Assembly (NCBI RefSeq): GCF_900115105.1
Contig: NZ_FOYP01000001.1
Span: 1,948,097 to 2,012,096, forward strand
Reading direction: 5' to 3'
DNA: 64,000 nucleotides
From: Yoonia tamlensis
GTDB lineage: Bacteria; Pseudomonadota; Alphaproteobacteria; Rhodobacterales; Rhodobacteraceae
The position numbers were made by a program, and so were the translations under genes. Every line of letters begins with the position of its first letter. Positions within the stretch are counted from its first letter, which is position 1. Of this stretch, positions 26,638-35,049 are shown piece after piece. The notes beneath the pieces are model-generated. The model did no database searches and had not been told where the DNA came from. It worked only from the letters and a program-made list of their open reading frames with translations.

Positions 26638-27824
26638 TTTGCCCCCAATGCAAAGGCAGAGGTATCCACCCCTGCGCGCCTCCAGACCAGCCACCACAAC
26701 AGCGCGCTGCCGCAGGTTATCGCCGCGACATAAGCAAGCGCGTTTTCAAACGGATCGCTCACCCCCCCCGCGCATGCCAGATAGATCAACAGGCTTGCCG
26801 CGCGCGCCATCACAGCAAATCGTGCCATACCGCACAGGGTGGCGACCGTGAATCCTGAGGCAAAAACAACCTGCAACGCCGCACCCGCAAGCAATACCGC
26901 AAATATCGCGGGGGCACCTGACGGCAAGAAAGGCAGCGCAAGTACACCCACGCAAAACAACGCCATTCCGGGCAAAAGCGCGACCTTGCTGCCCAATTGG
27001 CTGGCGGAGCTTAGGCCGGCAAAATCGCCCTGCGCATGAGTTTTGGAAACAGCATTGGCGCTGACCCAGGTTGCGACGCTGACGGGCAAAGCCACAAGAT
27101 TGGCAACCCTGCGCAGCACCACATAGATCCCGATTTGCGCAGGCGACAAAAGCGCGCCACCAAGTATGATATCAACCTGCGCCAGCCCGACCCCCAACAC
27201 CGAAGTCCCCCAAAGGGATGCCGAAATGGCTGGCGTCTTATGTGCCGCATTAATGATTTTTCCTGCGGCGGGCCGCGTTCCGGTCCAGACAAGCCCCAGT
27301 AACGCAAATAGTCCCATCCAGACCATCGCCCCAATCAAGACGTGGTCCGCCGTCATTGCAGCAATCCCCAAACCCAGCTGCGGGCCACAGTCACGCAGCA
27401 CCATCGACAGATTAACGCTGCCCATTGCCCGCATCATGCTGGCCAGTCCGGTCAGAAAATTGATTGCAAATGCGGCCAGAATAATGGCCACCCATGGCAA
27501 TGGCGGCCAAATAATCGGGCATAGCAACAAGCCTGCAACAGCCGCGCCCGCAGGCAATGTTACCAGATGCAAAAGCAGCCCCGTCGGCGATACACCGCCC
27601 GCAGTCAGCGCGCGCAACAGCAACAACGGGCCGCCCCAAGACAGGATTGGCGCCACCACCAGCGCCACGCCCCAAAGTACAGCCAGCGCGCCAAATGCTT
27701 CCAGACCCAAATAGGCGGCAAGCCCCATCATCACCGCAAAATTTGCGCCCACGCTTGCCGCCCGCACAAGCATCGGCACTGCCGCGTTTGACCCAAGGCT
27801 GATAATCGGAATTTTCAAATTCAC
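26622..27824 (-). CDS. Wzx-type polysaccharide flippase
   Basis: MATE/MOP-superfamily lipid-linked oligosaccharide flippase, 400 residues with about twelve membrane helices and few charged loops. The N-terminal SLGSNAAVPMLVRAASVGANFAVMM and the mid-protein GVGLAQVDIILGGALLSP fit the polysaccharide_synt family. First gene of the downstream transferase operon and divergent from the wzz-like gene over 133 bases containing a CtrA-type box. Confidence 0.83.
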   Translation of the reverse strand: MNLKIPIISLGSNAAVPMLVRAASVGANFAVMMGLAAYLGLEAFGALAVLWGVALVVAPILSWGGPLLLLRALTAGGVSPTGLLLHLVTLPAGAAVAGLLLCPIIWPPLPWVAIILAAFAINFLTGLASMMRAMGSVNLSMVLRDCGPQLGLGIAAMTADHVLIGAMVWMGLFALLGLVWTGTRPAAGKIINAAHKTPAISASLWGTSVLGVGLAQVDIILGGALLSPAQIGIYVVLRRVANLVALPVSVATWVSANAVSKTHAQGDFAGLSSASQLGSKVALLPGMALFCVGVLALPFLPSGAPAIFAVLLAGAALQVVFASGFTVATLCGMARFAVMARAASLLIYLACAGGVSDPFENALAYVAAITCGSALLWWLVWRRAGVDTSAFALGAKWRFS

Positions 27825-27888
27825 CTACCCGACACAAAGCGACGCATTAACCACTGGCGCCTTGGTATTTAGTCGTCGTTCATTGAGA

Positions 27889-27904
27889 TTAATTTTTGGT
27901 TAAC
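27889..27904. promoter_or_regulatory. candidate CtrA box between wzx and wzz
   Basis: TTAATTTTTGGTTAAC matches TTAA-N7-TTAAC exactly. It is 54 bases upstream of the wzz-like start and 65 upstream of the wzx start. A further TTAACC half site lies at 27847. Confidence 0.55.
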
Positions 27905-27957
27905 CCTGTTGTGTTCATTTGACGTGGTAACTTGCTGCACAAAGGGCACGGGGCGCC

Positions 27958-29751
27958 ATGATGATACGAAATCCTGATGATCGCGCCGAAGGCACCGGTT
28001 TTGGCGCAGGATTCTACCAGCCCGTGCCGCCGGTCGATGTCTGGGGGATTTTTCATGCCTTCTGGCGCGGCAAATGGATCATTCTGGGTGCCATGATTTG
28101 CGCTGTTTTTACGGCAGGTTACTATGCGTTTACGCAAACAACCCCCGCCTATGCGGCCACCGCGACAATTTCTCTCGACCGGACGGCTGCGGGCAACGAC
28201 GACACCGGTTTCACGGAAATCAGCCCAACGCAACTGAATACCCAAGCGGCAATTTTGCGGTCCAGGCACATTCTGGAAAATGTCATAGTCGCACTGGATC
28301 TGGAACGCGATCAGACCTTTAACCGGTATTTGCTGCCCGTGTCCGTCTGGTCGGTTGCGGGGCTGCGCGACCGTGCGCGCGCGCTGATCACCGCACAACC
28401 CGCAACCGATGTGACAGCCCAGGAATTGCGCGACAAGACGATTGACAACCTTGCCGCCATGCTGCGCACGGGGCCGGAACGGGGCACCCATATTCTTGGG
28501 GTGACGGCGACCACCGCCAACCCGAACCAGTCGCAGATGATCGCAAATGCAGTCGCTCAGGCCTATCTGGACGATCAGGTCGCAGCGCATGCGCACGCAG
28601 TCGAAGACACAATTACCCGCCTCGGACAGCGGGTCGCACAATTGCAACAGGACCTGCAAACCAAAGAAACCGCGATCAACGCGCTTTTGACATCCGGTCA
28701 GATGACTGACGAAACCGCGCTTGACCGGCTAAGCCAGCAGGCAAATGCCGCAGCCCAACGACTGGCCGAAGCCAGACAGTCGCCCGCACAGAACCCGCAA
28801 ATCGACGCGCTTCAATCTTTGCATGACCGGTTGACGGCGCAACTATCCGCGCAATCTGATGGGCTGGTTGCGCTGCAGCAATTGCGCCGCGAGGCCCAAA
28901 GCACCCGCGCATTATACACCACGCTTTTGGCGCAGTTGCAGCAGACCCAAGGGGTCATAGGCAGCGATCCGGCCGCGGCGCGGATCCTGTCGCCGGCTGC
29001 CCCAGGGCGATATGTTGCCCCGCGCAAGACCTATATCATTGCGATTGCAGCGCTTTTGGGTGCGTTTGCCGGCATGGCATATGTGCTTGTCCAGCGGCAA
29101 CGCCATGTGCAAAGCACGGCTTTTTTCACAACGGGCAATTGGCGCGTGGTTGCACGGTTTCAAGCCAACCCCAAGCGCAAAAACCTGCGGTACAATCAGG
29201 ATGCAGCGAACCGGCTGCGCACCGCTGTCACGTTGCACCAGGCGGATCGGGCGCAGATTATCCTTGCCACTACTTGCGAAAAAACCGCCACAGGCCGGCT
29301 TGCGGCTTGGGCGCTGGCGCAGTCGTTTGCGCGGATCGGCCGTTCGGTCTTATTCATTGATGCCCAAACATCGCGCACGACAGATATGTGCGACAGCGCA
29401 ACAGATATCGCGCATTTTATGTCGCACGACGCCGTTTTCGCACAAGAGAACCCCGCAAGCGGCATCACCTGTTTGCACGTCGCTGACCCGAAAAATTGCG
29501 CGGCTGACATTATTGGCAACGCCGATTTTGGCCGTTTTCTGGAACGGGCACGCGCGCGGTTTGACCAGATCGTGATGCATGCGGCTGATGTCGGATCCTG
29601 CGCCGAGGCGCAGATTTTTGCACATCACAGCGACGCGGTGATTGTGACCTTGAACGACAACCAAACGCGCCAGCGCGATTGGGAAAATGCGCAGCGTGCC
29701 TTGCGTCACATTGCAACCGCGCCAGAGCCGCTGATCGCCTTTACGGGCTAG
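27958..29751 (+). CDS. Wzz/BY-kinase-like chain-length regulator with degenerate nucleotide-binding domain
   Basis: Polysaccharide co-polymerase of 597 residues. TM1 is at about 40-59 and TM2 at 357-378, preceded by the proline-rich motif SPAAPGRYVAPRK; the periplasmic part (60-355) is helical with coiled coil from 215 to 330. Residues 385-597 align in layout with a BY-kinase domain, but Walker A (normally GEGKST) reads TTCEKTATGRL with no GK[ST], the second Walker element is LFIDAQ instead of IDAD, and no Tyr-rich tail is present. So it probably controls chain length without kinase activity. Its end overlaps the convergent yjbH gene by eleven bases. Confidence 0.85.
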   Translation: MMIRNPDDRAEGTGFGAGFYQPVPPVDVWGIFHAFWRGKWIILGAMICAVFTAGYYAFTQTTPAYAATATISLDRTAAGNDDTGFTEISPTQLNTQAAILRSRHILENVIVALDLERDQTFNRYLLPVSVWSVAGLRDRARALITAQPATDVTAQELRDKTIDNLAAMLRTGPERGTHILGVTATTANPNQSQMIANAVAQAYLDDQVAAHAHAVEDTITRLGQRVAQLQQDLQTKETAINALLTSGQMTDETALDRLSQQANAAAQRLAEARQSPAQNPQIDALQSLHDRLTAQLSAQSDGLVALQQLRREAQSTRALYTTLLAQLQQTQGVIGSDPAAARILSPAAPGRYVAPRKTYIIAIAALLGAFAGMAYVLVQRQRHVQSTAFFTTGNWRVVARFQANPKRKNLRYNQDAANRLRTAVTLHQADRAQIILATTCEKTATGRLAAWALAQSFARIGRSVLFIDAQTSRTTDMCDSATDIAHFMSHDAVFAQENPASGITCLHVADPKNCAADIIGNADFGRFLERARARFDQIVMHAADVGSCAEAQIFAHHSDAVIVTLNDNQTRQRDWENAQRALRHIATAPEPLIAFTG

Positions 29752-31348
29752 CGCGGGCGATCACATACAGGCGATCATCAATGTAGACGCGCGCGCCACC
29801 ATCGCGGGTGACAGGCCGGATCGTTTGCGACAAGGCCCGCCCGTTGCCCAAGGGTATGGTGAATATTATCCCCTTGTCGAATGACCCTTCGCCGAACTGC
29901 GAAAACGGCACATCGGTCAATGTGGCGAAGGCACCCAAGGACCAGCCGCTTTCAAAGTGCCGCGCAAGCGTGAGCGTCGCCCCCCAATCGCCGGCCAGAT
30001 ACCGGCCGACATCAAGCTGCACATGACGGCCCGCGCCCGCGTCCCAATACAGCGATCCATGTCCACTGATCACCTGATAATCGCGCAGGCGAAAATCGCT
30101 GTGAAAGCCGCGCTGCTGCAATGCGTTGATTTCAACGCCAACCGCAAAAGGCGCATCGGGCTTTTGCCATAACATCTCGGCGGATAGGCCTGCGTACATT
30201 TCTTCAAGCAATCCGGCAGTGATGCGGGTGCTGATATGCGGAAGCGGCTGCCCGCGCCACGTAAGCGTGAGCCTGTTGATATCAAGATCCCCTTCGCGGC
30301 CATAAAGCGCAAAATCACTGCGTACATGGGGCAGATGGCTGTCGGATTCGCGCGTGGTCTGGTGCAGGTTGCCAGCGATACGTTGGCGCAGGCTGCCCGA
30401 AAGGGTAACGCGCGGTGAAATCTGCCACGCGGCCGTCGAGGCAATCCCGAAATCCGCCCGCAGCGGCGCATCCGGATCAAAAAGGTTCGGCAGGATATAG
30501 GGTTTGAGTTCCCAATCAATTGCACGCATGCGCGGTGCGGGTTCCGGCGGTGGCACGGGCGGCGCGGCGACAGATTTGGGATCAAGGCGGTAATGCGCGT
30601 GCAGGCCTATTTCGCTTCCATATTGATAGTAGGCGGCAAGCGCCAGCCCATTGCGCGGCTGATACGATAAACCAACATTCACAGGGGACCGGTGCGTAAA
30701 TGCGCGGCCGTTTTCGGCGCGGTAGCCATCTGATGAATATTCCGCAATCAACGCAATATCGTCGCGAAGCTGGTAATGCACCCCGCCAAAAAGCGCGGCA
30801 TCCCCGCGAAAGAGCGCGTTGCCCGCAATTGTGCCGCCTTCCCCGATATCCGATGTGGGCCGGTCGCCCAGCGGCAGCGCAGTGCCGCCATAGCTTGCCA
30901 GCCGTCCCCAACCCAACCCCAGTGTCGCGCTGAAATGCGGCGATAGCGTTTTGGTCGCGACCACATATTCGCCCGCATAGACGCCGGTGCCGACCAGATC
31001 ATTCACACCGATCGCAATTGCGGGCCTGTTTTTCGTTTCATCAAACAGCCGGTAATGCAGTCCGAAACTGCGGTCAAAAATCTCTGGGTAGACGCGGCCA
31101 TCGGCATCGGCAAGGTTGCGTAATCGGGCATAGCCGAGACTGGCCGAAAGCCGGTTTGACAGTTGAAAGGTGGCGCTGCCGCGCGTTTGTCCGGCAAAAT
31201 GCGACAGGGTAAATGCCAGTTCTGCATCGGGGGCAGAGCTGGCGACCGGCATGTCGATCAAACCGGGCAGGCCGTAGCTGTTATAGTGCTGGGCCTGCGC
31301 GGCCACAGGCCAAAACAGGGCGATGACACAAACAAAAAGATACCGCAT
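29741..31348 (-). CDS. yjbH: YjbH-domain outer-membrane exopolysaccharide protein
   Basis: A 535-residue exported protein. Signal peptide MRYLFVCVIALFWPVAAQAQ; the rest is rich in alternating beta strands with aromatic ends (GLHYRLFDETKNRPAIAIG, YSSDGYRAENGRAF), as expected of an outer-membrane beta-barrel. The YjbH family is tied to exopolysaccharide production. The frame opens 99 codons upstream, but that part is the 3' end of the neighbouring gene; ATG 31348 has GGGGG upstream and the signal peptide. It follows the spike-fibre-like gene after 25 bases. Confidence 0.85.
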   Translation of the reverse strand: MRYLFVCVIALFWPVAAQAQHYNSYGLPGLIDMPVASSAPDAELAFTLSHFAGQTRGSATFQLSNRLSASLGYARLRNLADADGRVYPEIFDRSFGLHYRLFDETKNRPAIAIGVNDLVGTGVYAGEYVVATKTLSPHFSATLGLGWGRLASYGGTALPLGDRPTSDIGEGGTIAGNALFRGDAALFGGVHYQLRDDIALIAEYSSDGYRAENGRAFTHRSPVNVGLSYQPRNGLALAAYYQYGSEIGLHAHYRLDPKSVAAPPVPPPEPAPRMRAIDWELKPYILPNLFDPDAPLRADFGIASTAAWQISPRVTLSGSLRQRIAGNLHQTTRESDSHLPHVRSDFALYGREGDLDINRLTLTWRGQPLPHISTRITAGLLEEMYAGLSAEMLWQKPDAPFAVGVEINALQQRGFHSDFRLRDYQVISGHGSLYWDAGAGRHVQLDVGRYLAGDWGATLTLARHFESGWSLGAFATLTDVPFSQFGEGSFDKGIIFTIPLGNGRALSQTIRPVTRDGGARVYIDDRLYVIARASP

Positions 31349-31373
31349 CAACGCCCCCTTTTCTGCACAGCGG

Positions 31374-32969
31374 CTACGGATCGTCCTTTGTGACGCGCAG
31401 CACATGGCGGTTAAAGAATCCCAAAACATCCCCCGCCCCAAAGCTGAAAGCACCTGCATTGACATAGGCCTTGGCCATCCAGTCCAGCCCGCCGCTTGCG
31501 GTGCCGGCATCCAGATTAGGCCGCAAAATAGTGTCAAAACTGTTAAGCACGTTTCCCGCCACTGCCATAGCACCAGCCTCCACCCCATAGGTAATTGAAT
31601 TTGCGCCAAAGTTTCCGGAAATCCCGACGCGCGACACATCCGCAAAATCTATATTGGCAGGGTTCACGCCACTGAAATCATTAAGGTTAACCGGCGTTTC
31701 GCCCGCTGGGTGTACCTGTTCAAAGACCAAGCTTTTGGATTCGCCATCCCAATGCACAATCGGGGCCATCCCCGCATAGAGCCATGCAAAATCGGCGGTG
31801 GCACCTGTGCCGTTCAGGGTCACCTCATGGCAGGTTTCGCCCGGCGTGATCAGGCGCAGCAATTGGCATTCGCCAATATCGCCGCCTTCGGCGCGCTGCC
31901 ATGTGGTGTTTTCAGTAATCGCAATCGCGGACCCGAGCGTGAGCCCGTTTGCCCCTTGGGCAGGCGTCCATGCCACCCCGTCAACCAAGATACTGCGCGA
32001 AATCAGGCTTTCGTTGCCATGGGTCTGCCCGCCCAATGTCGTGCTATTGCCTGCGACAGCCAACTCGGCTGCATATTCGCGCTCTGACGCGTAATCAACG
32101 GCCACAAATTTTGGGTAGGTCGGGCGGTTGTCCGCGCGCCAGTCAAGCGCCCCGTCTGACGCAATCCCGCCGGTGTGCGTCGGTGCGGTTGCGCCGCTGG
32201 TGCCGTTTGCGCGGGCCGTGTAGAAAACGCCACCGTGCTGGACCTCATCGCCCATCGCATAGGCGGTGGCAGGCACCCAAGATGGCGGCAGAATCCGCGG
32301 ATCATTCAAAGCGCCGGAAATGCCGACAGCCTCAAGCATCAATGCGGTGCCGCCCGGGCTGGCCGCACCGCCGTTTGAAAGGGTCACCACATGCGATCCG
32401 GTCAATCCGCTGGCCACTTTGACAGCTTGGCGGCGGTTCAGATCGGTCACGGAATAGGTCGAAAACGCCTTGAAACCCAGACCCGCCGGATCCGCGATTT
32501 CATTGACCAGATCCTGCGCCCCGTCGATTGTTACGCGGCAATAGCCGCCGCTGGTGCGACCAGTGAAATAGACCCAAAGATCATAAGGTACAGCGCGGTC
32601 CACGGTGACAGTGGCGGTTGGCGTTTGCGACGATGTGCTCACTGCACGGTTGCCGGTGTAGCTGCCTTGCAACCCCGACCCTGATGACTGCATTTGCGCC
32701 CATGACCCCGACAGGGTAAGCGCCGCAACCGGATAGATATTGCGCAGCTCTGCGATCAATGTTTCGCGCCATGAAAAACGGTTGCCGGCATCATTTGCAT
32801 CCAGCCGCATCGCCGCCGCAAAGCCGGTGCCGGTTTCGGACCAGATTGTCAGCCCGCCCTGCGGCGCTTGGGCAAGGGCAATAAATTGTCCTTGGCCTTT
32901 TGCAAAATAGGCGGCCAAAGGTTGCAAAGGCGCCGCCGCAAAGCCGGGGGAAAGCTCGAAACCGATCAC
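31374..32969 (-). CDS. GTA head-spike fibre-like protein (GhsB-like)
   Basis: A 531-residue protein without signal peptide or membrane span, rich in Gly, Ala, Ser and Thr like phage receptor-binding proteins. Residues about 80-220 look like a beta-sandwich carbohydrate-binding domain (VPYDLWVYFTGRTSGGYCRVTI). Residues 229-279 resemble a chitin-binding type 3 / CBM5_12 module (SWVPATAYAMGDEV, then GGVFYTARANGTSGATAPT). The last 245 residues are unassigned. It starts with GTG three bases after the stop of the spike-base gene. In Rhodobacter capsulatus the rcc01079-rcc01080 pair (ghsA, ghsB) encodes capsule-binding head spikes of RcGTA; this pair matches in order and size. The GhsB name rests on context, not on sequence recall. 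Confidence 0.6.
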   Translation of the reverse strand: MIGFELSPGFAAAPLQPLAAYFAKGQGQFIALAQAPQGGLTIWSETGTGFAAAMRLDANDAGNRFSWRETLIAELRNIYPVAALTLSGSWAQMQSSGSGLQGSYTGNRAVSTSSQTPTATVTVDRAVPYDLWVYFTGRTSGGYCRVTIDGAQDLVNEIADPAGLGFKAFSTYSVTDLNRRQAVKVASGLTGSHVVTLSNGGAASPGGTALMLEAVGISGALNDPRILPPSWVPATAYAMGDEVQHGGVFYTARANGTSGATAPTHTGGIASDGALDWRADNRPTYPKFVAVDYASEREYAAELAVAGNSTTLGGQTHGNESLISRSILVDGVAWTPAQGANGLTLGSAIAITENTTWQRAEGGDIGECQLLRLITPGETCHEVTLNGTGATADFAWLYAGMAPIVHWDGESKSLVFEQVHPAGETPVNLNDFSGVNPANIDFADVSRVGISGNFGANSITYGVEAGAMAVAGNVLNSFDTILRPNLDAGTASGGLDWMAKAYVNAGAFSFGAGDVLGFFNRHVLRVTKDDP

Positions 32970-32972
32970 GGG

Positions 32973-33230
32973 TTAATACCACGCAACCAGCTGGGCCGTT
33001 GTTCCGGTCGCCAGTACGCGCAGCGGCCGGATGCTAAGCACAGCACCCGCGGCCACGTCATAGCTAACGACCGTGCCGGATTTGTCCTGCAGGGCAACCG
33101 TGCCGCCCGCATTCACAAAAATTGCGCGCGGCCGCACGGGCAAATCCGCACCGTCATCCGGCGTGATTTGGAAATGCGACACCGCGGGTGATGTCAGGTT
33201 TACGTAATCAGAATCAAATGGATCAGACAT
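32973..33230 (-). CDS. GTA spike-base protein, RCAP_rcc01079 (GhsA) family
   Basis: An 85-residue protein that fits the RCAP_rcc01079 spike-base family: a DLP stretch, RAIFVNAGG, a GTVVSYDVAAGAVLSIRP core and the near-invariant RVLATGTTA before an aromatic end. In R. capsulatus the homologue forms the base that attaches spikes to the gene-transfer-agent head. ATG 33230 has GGAG in front; an earlier in-frame ATG ten codons upstream lacks a ribosome binding site. It lies between the priming transferase and the spike-fibre-like gene, on the same strand. Confidence 0.82.
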   Translation of the reverse strand: MSDPFDSDYVNLTSPAVSHFQITPDDGADLPVRPRAIFVNAGGTVALQDKSGTVVSYDVAAGAVLSIRPLRVLATGTTAQLVAWY

Positions 33231-33305
33231 GGGGGGCTCCGGTAAATAAGACTTTGCCACATATAGGTGACGCGTCTTACCAGCCCGTGTGCGCAGCGTA
33301 CGTTG

Positions 33306-33944
33306 CTAGGCCCCGCGCCGCCCCATCACCACGCCAAGCGTGCGCCATGCAATGCGCAGGTCAAACCCGAAACTGGCATGGGCAATATAGTATAGATCCG
33401 CCGCGACCCTGCGGCGCATCGCATCCATATCGTCGATATAGCCCAGCTCTGTCTGCGCATAGCCGCTGATACCAGGCAGCGCGCCTTGCCGTGCGGCATA
33501 GCCCGGAACGTCGCGCAGATAGACAAGCGCATGGTCATAACAATCCGGACGCGGGCCGATCAGGCTCATCTCTCCGCGCAAGACGTTGATAATTTGCGGC
33601 AGCTCGTCAATCCGGCTGCGGCGCAAGAACTGGCCCAGCGGGGTCACCCGTTCGCTTTCCAGACGGTCAAAGGCACCGCGCGCCTGTCTGGCAGTGTGCA
33701 TGGTCCGGAATTTTATCATGGTAAAGGGTTTGCAGTTTTGCCCCATACGTTTTTGGGTGAAAATAAGTGACCCTGCGTTCACAAACGGGTTCAAAACCGC
33801 GAGCACCGCCGCACAGATAATCAGCGGCCCCAAGAGAAGCAGCGCGACAATGCGGTCAAACATGACCTTTGTGCGCGGGATTGTCAGGCTGGTTGGTAAT
33901 TCGGGCTGTGCAATTACGGCCGTATCATAGCGAAAATCAAACAT
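33306..33944 (-). CDS. undecaprenyl-phosphate sugar-1-phosphate transferase (priming, ExoY-like)
   Basis: Inner-membrane initiating transferase of 212 residues that moves a hexose-1-phosphate onto undecaprenyl phosphate. One hydrophobic segment at about 34-56, then the family motifs KRMGQNCKPFTMIKFRTM, RRSRIDELPQIINVLRGEMSLIGPRP split over residues 112-137, and PGISGYAQTELG. ATG 33944 has AGGTGA upstream; a GTG two codons earlier is possible. A TTAA-N7-TTAA box lies 73 bases upstream. Confidence 0.92.
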   Translation of the reverse strand: MFDFRYDTAVIAQPELPTSLTIPRTKVMFDRIVALLLLGPLIICAAVLAVLNPFVNAGSLIFTQKRMGQNCKPFTMIKFRTMHTARQARGAFDRLESERVTPLGQFLRRSRIDELPQIINVLRGEMSLIGPRPDCYDHALVYLRDVPGYAARQGALPGISGYAQTELGYIDDMDAMRRRVAADLYYIAHASFGFDLRIAWRTLGVVMGRRGA

Positions 33945-34016
33945 CGTCACGTCACCTCGGCAATTTCAAAGCGCCACGTCGCAACTGTGCCGCAATCCGA
34001 AGTTGGATGATCATGG

Positions 34017-34031
34017 TTAAGCAATGCTTAA
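34017..34031. promoter_or_regulatory. candidate CtrA box upstream of the priming transferase
   Basis: TTAAGCAATGCTTAA, a TTAA-N7-TTAA element that reads equally on both strands. It is 73-87 bases upstream of the priming transferase start and about 170 bases upstream of the ClpP-like gene on the other side. Confidence 0.5.
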
Positions 34032-34202
34032 GTTTGGCCGAAATTATCAAGACGTTTAAGCGCAGGCGCAAACAAATTGCCGGTTTTGTTAATCTTTGCG
34101 CGCATCGGCGGCCGCGCGCGCGGATGGGGGCCGCGCATCACGCAACCGGTTCTTAACCAGTTTGCGGCTAGCTCGTTCCTGCAGCCGCATAAAAGGATAG
34201 GG

Positions 34203-34655
34203 ATGCCCAGGATTATCAATGCACAAAAACTGGTCAGAACCGTTGCATTGGCGCTGCTGATCGGGTCTGCCGCAATGGCCCAAGAGGCCGGCACGCTGAT
34301 CATACAAAATGACCGCGGCGGCGCGATTGGCGCGCGGTTGATTGCCATCGCCCAAGCCAATAGCAGCCGCACCCGTATCGAATTGCGCGGCCGCATCTGC
34401 TATTCGTCTTGTACTTTATATCTAGGCGCTGACGATATTTGTGTCAGCCCTGATACGGTTTTTGGCTTTCACGGGCCCAGCCGCAACGGTCGACCGCTAC
34501 CCGATGCCGAATTTGAGCATTGGTCGCAAATCATGGCTGCGCAGTACCGCGCACCATTGCGCGACTGGTTCCTGAAAACGGCACGGCACCGGATTACCGG
34601 CTATTACCGGCTAACCGGTGCGCAGTTGGTCGCGATGGGCTATGCGCCCTGCTAA
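34203..34655 (+). CDS. periplasmic ClpP/crotonase-like protein (COG3904 type)
   Basis: A 150-residue exported protein with a signal peptide (LVRTVALALLIGSAAMAQ). The mature part contains GRICYSSCTLYLGADDICVSPDTVFGFHGPS, which resembles the predicted periplasmic COG3904 family: a Ser/Cys in the ClpP nucleophile position followed by a CVxP strand and a FHG histidine. It could be a small peptidase, but the catalytic triad is not proven. ATG 34203 with AGGATAG upstream is preferred over an earlier in-frame ATG that would bury the signal peptide. The stop overlaps the convergent small gene. Confidence 0.65.
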   Translation: MPRIINAQKLVRTVALALLIGSAAMAQEAGTLIIQNDRGGAIGARLIAIAQANSSRTRIELRGRICYSSCTLYLGADDICVSPDTVFGFHGPSRNGRPLPDAEFEHWSQIMAAQYRAPLRDWFLKTARHRITGYYRLTGAQLVAMGYAPC

Positions 34656-34930
34656 TGCGTGTGTGGCGTCGACTGCCCTGCTACGACCAACGATCCGACA
34701 AACCCCAGCAACGGGCCGATACCGCCCAGAACCGGCACAAATGCGGTCGCATCTTCGTGACAGGTCACAACAATACGGCCCTGCGCATCATAGACGGCAT
34801 CAGCCACACCATAAGGCACACATGCCGCCTGCACTTGTGGAATTGCGATCAGGTCGCTTTTGGCGTCGGCTAGCGCCGCCCCTGCAAGAAAGATCACACC
34901 GCACGCCCCCAATATTATTAAAATTCGCAT
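34652..34930 (-). CDS. small exported protein of unknown function
   Basis: A 92-residue protein with an N-terminal signal peptide (MRILIILGACGVIFLAGAALA), two Cys residues (near 37 and 57) that could form a disulfide, and a Gly-rich hydrophobic C-terminal stretch (VPVLGGIGPLLGFVGSLVVAG) ending in STPHTH. A GTG/ATG pair at the start makes the exact first codon uncertain by one residue. I do not recognise the family. Confidence 0.5.
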   Translation of the reverse strand: MRILIILGACGVIFLAGAALADAKSDLIAIPQVQAACVPYGVADAVYDAQGRIVVTCHEDATAFVPVLGGIGPLLGFVGSLVVAGQSTPHTH

Positions 34931-35049
34931 CAATTTTCCCCTTAATTACAGCAACTTAAGCTGCCACTCCGAAGAATGATCCTTAGGGTTGAGGCTTTAA
35001 TTTTCTATGAAATATTGGCAGGTCGATAAAATGCCACGCGGATCGCGCG

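Noticed and set aside
31374..33230. Prophage remnant
   Set aside because: Only spike-type proteins are present, with no integrase, capsid, terminase or lysis genes; a GTA spike pair explains them.
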